64,000 bases of DNA. Origin: Sympetrum striolatum. Its lineage: Eukaryota; Arthropoda; Insecta; Odonata; Libellulidae. Positions 11,111 to 23,476 of this stretch are shown one piece after another. The stretch is from the NCBI GenBank assembly GCA_947579665.1, contig OX388349.1:22538459-22602458 (forward strand), given 5' to 3'. The stretch's first letter is position 1, and each line of letters begins with the position of its first letter. The notes beneath the pieces were generated by a model. The model was not told the origin of the DNA. It ran no database searches and worked only from the letters and a program-made list of their open reading frames with translations. Made by a program: the position numbers and the translations under genes.

Positions 11111-13944
11111 TATAAAACTACGAAAATTGTTAATGGATTTTATAGCACTGGTATTTTTAAAGGAAGAAAGTAAAATACAATTTAGTTGCTGTTGTATCTC
11201 CCTTAAAAATGTTGGACTGTTTTGGCCCATCCATTTCAGTTCTCACTGTTATGTCCAAGCTATTTTTCTAATTGTACTGTATATAATATTATATAATAGA
11301 ATTTGGTCGAGGAAAGATTGATAATAGTTTTCATTTGACGCCTTACCACTGTTCTACCTTTTCCAAAAATCGAATTGTGATATCGTTCCTGTCAAACTTC
11401 ATTTCAAGTCACTCTTAGTATTTAACTCTAATGGGGTCTTGTATGTGTTAGTTTTCGTCTGTGATTAGGGACAACTCTCTTCATATTTAAATAATTCTTC
11501 CACTGCCATTAATCGTGAATGGTTTCTTACTTTTATTCATCATAGTTCGTCGATATAATAGAATCGAGTTACATAAATCTCTTCTAGCTTTTAAAAATTT
11601 TGTTTACATTTTTTGAGGTATAAATTGTAAAAAATATGTAATTAAATACATCTGAAAAAATAGCGATTTATTAAAAGATGCGACTCTAGTCTTTGCCATA
11701 GAAATGTTATGCAGAATAATGGATACATCTCTTTAAAATTATTCTGGGAGTATTTGACTATTTTTCTAACTCATTTTGAATCAGTGAAAACAAAATAGAT
11801 AACACATTTTTATTGTATAATAAAACTTAATTTGGCTTATCAAATCAGAGGTAAAAGCCACAAACCTGGGAACAGTTCAATCAGAAGTCGAATTCGAATT
11901 GACCATACTTTGAGTTAACAGCTTTGCTATTTGAGCTCTGCAGTTGTGGCTATGCTTCAAAATTTACATCGATGAAGAGTATCAATCATTATTTCCAATA
12001 GTTTCAGATCAACGAATATTCGCCTGAGTTAACTTAGAAGTCGTGTTGGATGGCTGCATGCAATGCTTTTCCCTACGCCTACGTTGGAATGGTCCATATA
12101 AATTCGTCGTTTTGTCACAGATTAGTCACATTTTCTCTTTCACTAAAATTCGACATGATCACATGCGACGGGTGACATATCAAACATTCGGTGGGATACG
12201 TCGATGAATGAAAGAACTCCTTCGGCGTTCGGGATTAAATAAATGATTTTGGCATCCTTTCCTCCGCCATGAAAGCCGTTGCTCATTTATTTACGAAAAA
12301 TCCGTCATCTTTTTTGTGACCTTAGTTGCAGGTCTGAAAGGGATCTTCGGAAGACTTTTTTTGGGCGGATCCTATCGCTTTCCATTTCATCACCTTCCCT
12401 CCGAATGATATACTCCGCCGTGGTCTAGGCCATTTTCCATCGATTTCCGATGTAACACATTAGGCATCGAAATCTGCGTCGACCTAACGCACTTGAAATG
12501 AAAAATTCAAGGTGGATATCTCTGATGGACAAACTGCGGGCAATATAGCTTGAAAAAACATTGCGGATCGTCCCGCTCCCGATGTTTTTATTGCAATCTG
12601 ATAATGCCATTCGCAAATATCAAAATATGGGAATCCATTTACCGTGGCAAAAAATGCAGGGAGCGTGGATGATTTTAATCGGCAAATAAACTTGAAATAT
12701 CATTTCAAATGTGCCCACGCTTCACCACGTTCCCTTTCACATTATTAAAGGCATCCAATCGGGGCCTCTGGACTCTGGGGAATTAGATAATTTCTCGTCG
12801 ATTTCAATCACGATGCCTTGAAGTTTGCGCTGAGCTATAAGGATTGGTTAATTAGCCATTTTCCTCTCAAGATAATCAAATTAGTAGTTGGTGCTCGATC
12901 AATACATTGCACAACTTTCAGCAAGAGCATTGTTCTTGAAGTTCGACTTTATCATTATCTGTTCTCGGAACTATAACTTTTGGAGAAATTGCGTTTATAG
13001 ATTGAATGAAATCAGTATTTCGATGCAACGAATATCATTTCGCGGTGCTTGGTGGAAAATCATTTTTAAAAAGTCTTTACTAACATGCTGGCGTGATTTG
13101 TGTCGAAACCGGTCAACTTTTTTTGTGTCTACATTTTGGGAACTGTACAAGTTTTGTTAGTAAAGACTTTTTTTCAGTATTTTCATATTAGAAATATGTA
13201 TTTCGTCGGAATTTTTTCTTGGATTTTTAAAGCTGATATTTTCTAATTTGTTGACTCAATTATGAAAGAGTAAATGTCACCGGTGCATATTTGTCCGTTG
13301 ATACTATGTAATCAAGGCAAGTAATGAGAGATTAGCCCAAATGAACTGAATTACGGTGTAATTGACGATGTACCCAAAATTCCATAGCCTTCGCAGAAGC
13401 AGACTATGCATGGTATGTCATATCCTGAGTGTAGCAAGAATTTGCATATGTAGCATGGAATTTTCGCTGCAGCGACGAAAACATTTATTACTTCTGATCC
13501 TAAATCTGGCTATTGGTAGACATTTTGATGTTGAAGTCGCGGTGAAAGTTATAGTTGAAATTTTAAGCATGTATGTGAGTAATTTCAAACTATAAAAGTA
13601 AAGTAACTCCAGTGCACAATTTTGTATAAAATCGATAGCTAGAGAAGTCACTTCATATAAACGTTGCTGTTTTATCAATACAAGAAATTATCGTAATAAT
13701 CTTTAATATCAAGTTTCTCTTTCTATTTCGTTAACATATAATTTATTTGCGGTGTAGGACCTAGATTTGGAGACATTTACCTGGAAGAAGATCATGTCTT
13801 TAAATAATTTGAGTCCAGACTAACGAAATCAATGGGAACCATTTAGAAGAAATTTAATCTTTAGCAGTTTGTCAATCTAATACCTCTTAAGTTCTCCCTG
13901 ATGTTACCTACATTTTTTTACCTAAGTTTTTTACTCTGACGAAC
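11111..13944. other. Gene-free DNA with moderate CpG content
   Basis: No family-level protein match was seen. ORFs up to 90 aa occur but show no motifs. The 12000-12850 part is less AT-rich than its surroundings and might hold conserved non-coding sequence. Nothing specific can be assigned. Confidence 0.45.
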
Positions 13945-14040
13945 TCTATCAAATTGTGTGTTTGATAGAGAAGAAATATCTATCAAACACAAATCGTTTT
14001 ATTCATCTAGAGAATTTATATTTCTTCTCGAGAAATATTA
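13945..14040. repeat. Overlapping inverted repeats (multi-state hairpin)
   Basis: TCTATCAAA (13945-13953) pairs with TTTGATAGA (13961-13969). The overlapping GTGTTTGATA (13958-13967) pairs with TATCAAACAC (13981-13990). AAGAAATAT nearby can also pair with ATATTTCTT at about 14029. The middle segment can join either of two hairpins but not both. It could be a degenerate foldback element or stepwise snapback duplications. Confidence 0.7.
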
Positions 14041-17000
14041 TCTTCAAATTAGTCAAACTGTCTAAAATAATGGATTTTCATGTACTACAGTGAGTAGCAT
14101 AAGAGGCAGGTGATAAACGTCATCGAAACATGAAAACGAAAGGGAACTCGCATAGCGGTCTCCGGAAATAAATTTAATGGTGTTCACGCAATAAACGATG
14201 TGGCCCCTTAAAAAATACTCATATATCAAAAACCGAATGAAAAGTTTTCTCGTCCTTCGTAACCGAGTCGGTACGAGGATATTTGGGTCGGTGGAAATAC
14301 GTTAAACGACTTGCAGGTCTGCCAGCTAAGGGATCACATAAAGGGCGCCCTTAAAATATTAGAGTTCCGCAAAAGGACCCTCTCTTTGGCACTTCGGCAT
14401 TAATTTTGAGAATACCGTGGTATTGTACACGTTAGAATCGCTTTCATGATTTTTTTTCAATGTCTTCCCCAAACTATGTCAAAAACTAACATAAAGAATT
14501 GGAGTACATGTAACCCCTACTTTTATTTCTTAGTATTGCGTTAGCTCACAATTTCTTCCTATAATTAAAAGCTTTGTCTTTTTTTTTAAGACTAACGGTT
14601 CACATACGCCTCACATCTTTATGTTTGAATATATATCAGTCTGGGTATTTCATTATTTGGCTATGATCAAGAACAAATATAATTTATGGGAAAAATATTC
14701 TTATACCCTGATGAGGTTTGTAGATTTCGCTTCAATCTTCAGTTATGAAATCCTGAAATTATATTTAAAACGATGATTTTTAAATTCTATGTCGTAGAAT
14801 TCGGATAAGTTTACTGTTAATTTTTCTTGCCTATCATAGCAACTTTGGTTGTAGGAAGAGTCGTATTTTACACAACTCCCAAAAAACTAAGTCATTTTCC
14901 TGATAAATTCCGGAAATACGGAAAGAATATCTATTCTCTTTTGCTGAATTTTGGTAACCCCTGTCATCTCATATGACATTCTCTCTTGGAGCTTTTCTCT
15001 TCTTCTTAAACTTACCGTTTTTTCGCCTCGAATTCAAGAACCAAGGAATTGTTTCCCTCTCAAGATAGCCCGAGTTAAAGTATTTTGAAATTTCAAAGTA
15101 TGATACTGTAGCTGTAGGAAAAGTATATTAAATATTCTCCCCTAACTCTATTGTTAATAGTTACATTATAACCTTGAGTTACTTCCTCAAATTTAGCGGT
15201 TGATCCTCAGAAGCATCTCGTGGCTTGCTAGGAATTTTCTGTTGATAAAATTTATCCGCTTGTCCGAGATCAATTTCTTCTGAGAATTTTTTAAGGAAGA
15301 ATGGACATTCAAATAAGTCTAAAGAGGACGAGTCTCAAACCCGGATCTCCAAATTGCCGGTGAGCTCCTCTGCCAAAAAGCTTCGAGTCTCGGTCACTTC
15401 AGACTCTTTTCATATCCATTCTATCTTTGAAATTTTCTTAGATGAACGCATGCATGCAAAATCACCTCATATCCTTTGCATTCTTCTGAGAAATTTCATA
15501 CGCAAGCAGGGAGGCAACAAGATACAATAGACTGCAAATTCATAAGCTGTATTTCTATACTTTCGAGATTGTTGAAGTCATTGTTTCCAGAAAAGATCTA
15601 GTGGTATCAATGTTTCCAATTTAGGCTTCAATTGGTTTTTCATATCAACATGAGGGTCGCACATCACTTGGAAAAATCTTATTCCGCAATTCCTGCATTA
15701 TTCAGTTTCCTGCATTTTCCACCTATGAGACAAGAGGGAATAAATGAATACGCTACCTTTATTATATCAAAAGGCCACACTCGAAAAAGTATCTTCAAAA
15801 GAGTGAACCGCGTATGTGCAAAAAGAATAGCGAATACAGAGAAAAGTTGAGACGAACCACTTTTTCATTTTTTGCGAACAACGTGTATCTCAATCATGGT
15901 GGCTGCATTTCCATCTCTTACGTTTATTGCAGCTTCCAGTCCTTGACCTCTTTCATCTTGCGAATATACTTTCTGTGTTTGTGCTTCACTTTCTCTTTAC
16001 CAAACATACGGAGGACTTTCTCTCGTTGCAATGAATGTTGACGTTGTCATGAATTTTAAATTGATCTATGCATCGCCTGACCTACCTGTTCTATTTCCTT
16101 TGGCTTTCTTCTCTCGAGAAACACCGGGTAAATTCATCCTCATAAGAGTGTTTTATACAAAAGATTTGAGGCGTATTCAGTGATGCCACCTTAAGGCCAT
16201 GACATCTCTGGTCTACGAAGGGTATCTCTTTTTTATATTGAACTCGTGATCTCGTCGTGCACTTCGTTATTGCAGATTGACATGCGAATTCAGATTTAGT
16301 ACCGCTTACTGCCGTGATATTTCGTTGAATTTTGCAGATTTTAGTACCATTAGTAGCTACAAATCTTAACTTGGTGCATCAAATATATTCTAATTTTATT
16401 TTACGATCTTCATAATTTACTTATTTTCCTAAAACTTTCCTAGTGCCAGAATTGTTGGAATCAATCGAAGAATTGAGCATATTAAAGTGGAATATTTTAT
16501 TTTGTTGTGTAAAAATTACAAATGTTACCGAAATTTAAGCGTCGAGCTACTTCTGGCATCGTTTTCGTTTTAATACAATTAAATGTCAAATAAATTTTCT
16601 AATTAAACAAATGGATACACATTCAATTGACATAACCATTTCATGGGTTCACCCATTAAAATATAAACCTAATTTTCAGTAGAATATTGCTAAAATTAAA
16701 GTTATATATGTGTATATCTTTTCTATGTTTGTATGCCGTGTTTTCGTTAGGATGATTAGAGCTATCCCAGCCTGTTCTTCACTTTATTTTTTCTATGTAA
16801 AATATTTTCTTAATGGTGGGGAATTTGAACTATACACAGAGAATGATAAGTAATTACTGTATTTTTTTCCGGCATCATACACAAATATACTTTATCCGCG
16901 TCATTAAAATTTAATCCTGACAAGCAATATGTTCCACTCCGCCCAAATTACCGGAAATAGATCATCTTTACTCTGGGTAAAGGTTTGTAATCTACAGAAT

Positions 17001-18989
17001 ATGCGCCTGTATATACCCAGAACTTGTGAGATGAAACTGAATAATTACGGAAAATGAAAGTATACGAAAGATGACTTAGAGATAACGATGATGCAAAGGC
17101 GAGTAGGAACTGCGTTCAAAAAGTTAGTTACTCTGCGCAACTTTACTCATTTCACTATCCGAGAATGTGCACCATTTTGTAGTCGCTGCTAAACTAATGG
17201 TTCTAACTTAAGTGACCTATGCATCCTTACAGCGGTGCCTTCTTAATAACTAGTTTTTCTAGCATAAGCCCACAGCGAATACTTGCGGATGTACCTTCTT
17301 TTCCACAGAAAAATTAGCTCGCGTTTTCTCAAGGGGAGTTTTAACAAAAACGGAGTTGGGAAGTGCTCCATTTCTCGAAGCTTTAAAACGAAGTGTGGTT
17401 AAAATTCTGAAAAGAACATTTTTGCGATTGAGCTTCCAGTTTGACCCGCGGTTTAGTCCACCCCATTCGATGACCTGGTTTGTTGTGTGAAGCAGGGGTT
17501 ATCGGCAACCCTTAAACTTCCGTCCTTCAGAAGTGGTTGTCTCTTGGGTTGGGTCTCTCATTAACCTAAACTGAGTTATCACCTGAGGTGGGGTTCCCAC
17601 ATTAGCTGTCGGACCGAGTCGGAGGCGAGCGTCCTATTCATGTCAGTAAATTTGTCACCCCCTTGTGAGGGTGCTTGTTGCAAATGTTGTCAATATCCGG
17701 ATGCTCTACACGTTTGAGCAGACTTTTTAAATCGACTTGTAGATTTTGAATAGAGTTTGTCGATTTAAATAGCTCCTTTGTGTCGGTGTATTACTTAATA
17801 TGATATTTTTGACTCAAGAAGTAAAAAAAACACGAAAAGTCTTTATCTGTATAATGTTTTCTTCATCTAAATATAATTTTTCCATGATGGAGGTTACTTT
17901 TTGCCATATAGATTGTAATTAAATGCTTTACGAAGCACTTGTCGTTTTCATGATTTTTCTTTATTACCGAGAAGAAATAAAATAGTCTTATTTTGAGCTA
18001 TGGTTTTAAGTTCGTAATTCAAATGGTAGTCTGTTCCTATTACGTTTCAAAATTAATATGCTTTTCCTTCAGGTAAATTAAGCGTACAAAAAATTTTCTG
18101 CTAAACGCTATTTGCTCTATTTTTCAATAAATTCCTCTTCAAAATAGTCAACGACTGTGGATCCATGATTACATATATTCGAATTTCTCTTTATATAGTT
18201 AGTAGTACGACTAACAATGCCAATTTGGTTGATCAGAATAATTAAACTTATTGACCAACAAAAAAATTTGTTTGCTTAGCTCTATAATGGTTTACAAGGC
18301 TAAGAAAGGCTAGTGTAAAGTGTTTTACTTTATTAACATCTCTACATATTTTTTTAACCTTATTAAATTACCTGCCGTTGATATAATCTTTACGGAATCT
18401 TGGCGGAATTTTCCATTTGTTAGCTCATGAGTTATGTAAGTTCAAACTAAGAGATATCTTGAAAGAAGTCGATGACTGACTTTTAAATATTGGTAAATTT
18501 TCTCTTAACATCGGTTTTACCAAAAATAATATTGTATCCTTATGGGATAAGTAAACCACTCCCTTAATGTCTTCTCCTGTTGAGATGGTTGATTTGAAAA
18601 AAATACGAATCAAATTAAAAGTAATTCTTAGTTTTAAATTTTAATGTATACCGGTCTCGACTATAACTATTCATCATCAGATGAGATTTCGTATGTAGTT
18701 CTACGGAGCACTACTAAAACGCGTTTATTGCATAGCCCTTTTTACCTAAAATATCCATCACTTAAATCACCAGACTATAAATTGAATACACTAGCTTCAA
18801 TGGATGAATACAATACTACCATGAGCATGGCCAAAATAAAGTATGACTAAAATATATTATGGAAAATATGTCTATTAATGTCATATTATTTATTATCTCT
18901 ATTATTTTTCATCTGAAATTAAAAGAATTTCCTTTAGTATCAGAAAATGGAGCGAATAATTTGGAATGTCATTTGGATTATTCTTTGAA
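14041..18989. other. Gene-free DNA with an unassigned GC-richer part at 17430-17770
   Basis: No gene recognised. The 17430-17770 part looks unlike its surroundings and ends in an inverted repeat: TTTAAATCGAC at 17726-17736 with GTCGATTTAAA at 17759-17769. It may be an unrecognised transposon fragment. The rest is AT-rich with scattered short ORFs. Confidence 0.45.
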
Positions 18990-20480
18990 TTATCCGATGA
19001 ATAACTCTTTTCGTGATTTTTTCTTTCCCATTGTTTCCCCTTTTTGCTCAGAAACTTTCTCGGCCCGTGGAGCGAGGCATTTCTTCGTTATTAATATCGA
19101 CCGTAATCTTTTTACCCTCGAGATAATATCTTCGGTGAAAGGGTGTCTATTTTCGATCCAAATTTGCTCTCGGTTTTCTTTCGGGGCCGAGTTTATTTAT
19201 TTGTCTCAACTTCGCGGCGGAGATAATGTCATTTGTTTGTCTCCCCGTGTTCCTTTCTTATTCCTGGAAGTTGGAGAACTCGTCATTAAAAAAATTCCCC
19301 CGGGACGAATTTGTCTTTGGAAAACTTTATCCCCCTCCGGAGAGTTCGTTTGGTATGAAATAATTTTGCGAGAGTTTCGCCTCGCCCGCGGAGCGTAAAA
19401 AAAGCCGCAATTGACACAAGCATCGTCCCAGGGATCGGTGACGCGGGGCAAACGACGTTAATCCGGGGATTATACACGCGGACCTCGAGTTAACGAGTTG
19501 ACGTGCCTTTACCTTCGAATCGGGGCTGATATTAGGATGAGGTGAGGACCTAATGCGATCAATGGAGGGATTTGGATCCGCTTTGTCACTAGGTAAACCT
19601 CCACTTCCCCGTTCGTGCTCAAGAGGGAGTCTCTGTGTTCCTTCGCAGAAAGATGCACACCATCGCTTCCCAGATGCCGCGCAGCCGTTATTTAGTTTTG
19701 GTTCTTCCCACAATTGATACGGCACACGAAACGGACCCGCGTTCACGGCTGTACGTCGCGAGTGTTTGCTCCGAAGCTCCGTCCCCGGCTATTCACGTGC
19801 CAAAAATTTAATAATGTTCCGAGGCGATTCCGGTCGAATGTTTCCCTGTTGTTTTTGGCGCCCGGCAAATAGTCCTTATTTAAATGCGGGGGAGTCCAGT
19901 AGCTAACCACTCCGCACAGAGAGCAGAACAAGCAGTATTAAATACCGTTGCAACGAATAAGCAAATTGTTTAATTGTACACGCTCGTGTTGAGTCTGCTC
20001 GCCGAGTGTCTTTGAAGTAGACGTCAACAGATACGGTTCAGCTCCATGTTTGACGACGTTTCTCGGTGCTTATCCAATTGAATGTTCAAGTGGTAGCATC
20101 CATACATTCGTCAACCGAATTTGGTTAAACGAAGGCTTTATTAAGCGCGTTCTATTAAGCGTAAAAATCTTTAACTGGAAAATAACTCGGTTAGGAGTGA
20201 AGTTGGAATTACTCCGCCGTCAATGTTCATAAATCTCTGCGCTAGGACTACAAACTTCCGAAAAAGGTCACTTCGGATGATGAATAAGGTTTCTGATAAG
20301 ATAATGCGTGCAGTCTGGTCTCGGCGCCCTCGTTATTTTCAATATCTCGAAATTAACGCGTAATCACGAAATATTACCGTAGAAATGTTCGATAATGGAT
20401 TCCACGTGGAAGAATTTTCCGGTTCCCTGAAAATTTCTCTCCAGTTTTCTCGGAAAGCGCACCTTCAAAATTTTTTCAAA
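18990..20480. other. GC/CpG-richer patch, no gene recognised
   Basis: This patch has many CpG dinucleotides and overlapping open frames on both strands. The longest, 179 aa at 18859-19398 (+), is rich in Phe, Ser and Leu and matches no family I know. The minus-strand 139-aa frame at 19327-19746 is equally unrecognisable. GC-rich DNA has fewer chance stops, which may explain them. A regulatory region or unannotated exon is possible. Confidence 0.35.
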
Positions 20481-21113
20481 GGCTTTTAATGAGGTGTCAC
20501 CTTAAAGAGCAGTATTTCTCGCACTTATTTAATGTTTGTGCGTTTCAGAATCTTCTTAAAGATATGAAAAGGATGTGAGTTGAGCAGATAGTGGCAACCG
20601 AATTCGCCACGCATAAAATATCTAAAATAGTAGTAATTTAACCAAATGGATAAAGAGACACTTGGTGGAAGTTGTTCATGTTTAATTTAAAAGAAAAAGA
20701 AAATTGCCTTAATCCACAGTATATTAACTAAAAGATGGTTTGTTTCAATGATTAAAGTCTAAAATTGAAGATGGGTAAGAATCCTCCAATGGGTCACATT
20801 TTTAGCGTATATATTTTATCTTTAGGCTAAATAAGTTTTAGTTTCCTTAGAATATAAATCATATTTCCTTCAACCTATGGCAGATATATTGGAAATAAAG
20901 CCATTTCTGTTAGTTCCAGTCAATTATGTTTGGTTGTTTACATTACAAAAAGTTGCCGATAGAGATTATTTTTTCCTTTTCCTTCACCTATTTCCAATAA
21001 GTGTTTTTCTCCTGATTTTTCTTGAGCACCTCTATGGACAATAATTCTGAATACCTCACACATTATCCACACCATTAAATGTTGCATACAATATTTTCGT
21101 AATAATTAATTAT
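20481..21113. other. AT-rich gene-free DNA
   Basis: Nothing recognised. Confidence 0.5.
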
Positions 21114-21138
21114 GTACGCGTATATTAAATACGCGTAC
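21114..21138. repeat. Hairpin with ACGCGT-containing 10-bp arms
   Basis: GTACGCGTAT and ATACGCGTAC are perfect reverse complements separated by ATTAA. A third related TATACGCG follows about 10 bases later. The site stands out in AT-rich surroundings. It may be a protein-binding dyad or a chance palindrome. Confidence 0.7.
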
Positions 21139-21180
21139 TGTATACGCGCAACAAAGATAAAATATATAAACTAAAAATGT

Positions 21181-21540
21181 GACTAATTGAAGGATTCTTT
21201 CACATCCTCAATTTTCTTTTCTTCAAATTTCTCTTCTTTCAAACCTCCCCATTGATTTTCCAGTTTTCTAACACCCTTTCTTAACACCTTTCTCTTTGTG
21301 GCTGTTTTCCTGCAGTGGAGACTTTTTTGTGATCTTTTGTGAGTTATCGTCTTTTTATTTCCTTCGCAAAACCATTCTTTTTTTCTACATTTCCTCCAAT
21401 TTCCAGATTACCAATTAAAAATCTGTATTTACTATCGGTTTTGTTCTTTTTCGTCTGTGCGTTTGTATTAGACAAGAGTTTAATGGTGGATGGGACATTT
21501 TAGTCCTATTTTTACCAAATAAACACGTGTGCTTGTATGT
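21181..21540 (+). mobile_element. Probable old LINE 3' UTR relic
   Basis: The phrase TTTGTGGCTGTTTTCCTGCA near 21294 aligns with TCTGTGGGTGTTTTCCCGCA in the 3' UTR of the full LINE at 44030-48922. The segment ends with a small hairpin, GGGACATTTTAGTCC, framed by TGGT and ACCA, then AATAAAC and a TGTATGTATG-type simple tail. That order, structured end then AATAAA then simple repeat, matches other LINE ends in the window. No ORF remains. The 5' limit is a guess. Confidence 0.4.
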
Positions 21541-23299
21541 ATGTATTTAAGATATTTGTTTATTTAATTCAACAAAGGTGCGTTCCATCAGACTAAGGTC
21601 AATCGACAGAACGTCAATAGCTCAAAGGAATTATATCACGAAATATTATAAAAGGAGCTCAGCTCAGAGCTCACCGTATAAAAATAAGCTGCAAAGAAGT
21701 AGTGCTGAGGTGATAAGAAATACAAAGAATATAAAAAATTAACTATGCAATAAGTATATCTGAACTAATTTTTCTATAATAAAAAATAGCCCACATTCGA
21801 TTTATTAGTAATAGTTTTTACCAGTTAATGTTCGATTTTTAATTCAATTTAACATTGATTAGTGGAGGAAAACAGGAAGAAATGACAGTTGCGTAAATGT
21901 GAAAAATATCCGGGGTTATAATGTTTCAAAATCCATATCTTCAGAGAATCACCAATTTACGATTTAGGTTTAAATGATCATATCCCGGTCCCTCAACGGT
22001 ATCTGGGTCCCGATTTAAGTTGAAACGAAACTTCAGCAATGTATGTTTAACCGCGATATTTTCTATTCAAATGGGTCCAAATATCGCGAGCTCAGACTTC
22101 GTCGAAAGTTGCACATAGATTCGAAAACGAATTTCCCGACACATATAGAGGTATTTCCTGCGGGAAAGTAGCGCAAGAGCGTTTTCCAAAGTAATCCAAG
22201 AGGCTGCGGCGAAAATTTTCGAAACTCGATCACCCGCTCCCATTAAAATTATTAATGACTCGCTCAAGAATGTTTCCCCTTGAAAAATTCAAGATCTCGA
22301 ACACGTATTCGGGAAACTTCGTCCATCATCCCGTCACGGAATTATCGCGGAATTTTAATATCCTTCGTGGGGGTCTTTCGTTTTATTTCTCGCGATAAGA
22401 CCAATCATTCAACATCATTCTCACCCTCGAACGGAAAGGAATAAATCGCGACAGGTTCGGTTTGTCTCCCATCGTCCGCAGGCGCCGTCCGCCGCATCCG
22501 AGGCATAAATTTCCAAAAGTGTATAATAACTCCCATAATGACGTTGTTAACTTCAATCGCAATTGCGGGCATTTCGACGAGAGGGAGAGATTTATGGGGG
22601 CATTAATAAATCCGGGAGGAGCAAGTCTCCCGAAACGATTTGAAGCCAATATCGACAACTTTTTTCGCAGCTGCACGAGTATCAGAGTTGATGAATGCCC
22701 CGCGACGGGTTTTTTGGATCGGTGAGAAAATGAATGAAGTCAAAAATAATTACTTCTTCAATAATAGCCCGGGCCGTTTGAGTTTTCGCGCGGATCGCGA
22801 CATTACGGCCGTGATTACGTCACGGATTTTGGTCGAATCAGAGGGTTGGAGAGTTTTTGGAATTGTGGGCAAAAACTAGGGGAAATTTTGTACGTCGCCC
22901 CAGTGCGAATGATGTGATTTGATGTTTGAAGTTTTCCCTTTGAGTTAGGATTTGAAGTTTCCTGTCGCAGATAAATAGTATTTTCGTAACATTGAAGGTC
23001 ATTTTAAAGGCCACATAACGACGTGAATCGATGTATACTCGGTTTAAATATTTTAAAATTTTTATAGTATTGATACGTAGGTCAGTAAGTTTATCAAACT
23101 ATATTCTGGAATTCTTCAGTTTTTTTGATATTTATTTATATTTCCTGTTGAAACAGCAAATAAATATCTTTCTGAAAAATAAAATCAAATTAGAGAATCG
23201 TGTAAGTTACCTATAAGTATCAACTACAAACTTATAAAGCTTTATAAAATAAAGAACTTTAATTAGTTAATTCGAAACCATTAACTTTTTCCTGTGTAG
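21541..23299. other. Gene-free DNA with CpG-rich patch at 22010-22930
   Basis: The patch contains a bZIP/CRE-like dyad, CGTGATTACGTCACG, at 22810-22824. ORFs of 66-97 aa overlap on both strands with no family motif. A regulatory role is possible but unproven. The flanks are AT-rich. Confidence 0.4.
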
Positions 23300-23476
23300 G
23301 TTGATTACTCCAACCGGACGTAGATAACAAAACTTTACAACTCTCACTTTAACGATGAAGGTATTATATATAAATTTTCTTTGTTGGAAGATAAAAAACT
23401 ATGTGAATAAGAACAAATGTAAAAGTTTTGTTATCTACGTTCATGTGGAGTAATCAACACTCACTTTAACGATGAA
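23300..23476. repeat. Inverted 39-bp arms interleaved with a 17-bp direct repeat
   Basis: The left arm 23300-23338 begins GTTGATTACTCCA and ends AACAAAACTTTAC. The right arm 23419-23458 is its reverse complement apart from a short divergent stretch around ACCGG/CATGA and a one-base length difference. Just outside each arm lies CTCACTTTAACGATGAA, at 23343-23359 and 23460-23476, in direct orientation. The mixture suggests a foldback insertion or template-switch event rather than a standard transposon. It is followed by an AATAAGAATAAATG-rich degenerate tandem run to about 23515. Confidence 0.75.

Noticed and set aside
14263..17625. ACCGAGTCGG at two places, resembling the end of an engineered guide-RNA scaffold
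   Set aside because: A 10-11 bp palindromic coincidence with no surrounding scaffold sequence. It is not evidence of a vector or CRISPR construct.
18859..19398. 179-aa ORF as a real gene
   Set aside because: Composition is biased, there is no recognisable domain, an overlapping minus-strand ORF of similar quality exists, and it lies in a GC-rich patch where chance stops are rare.
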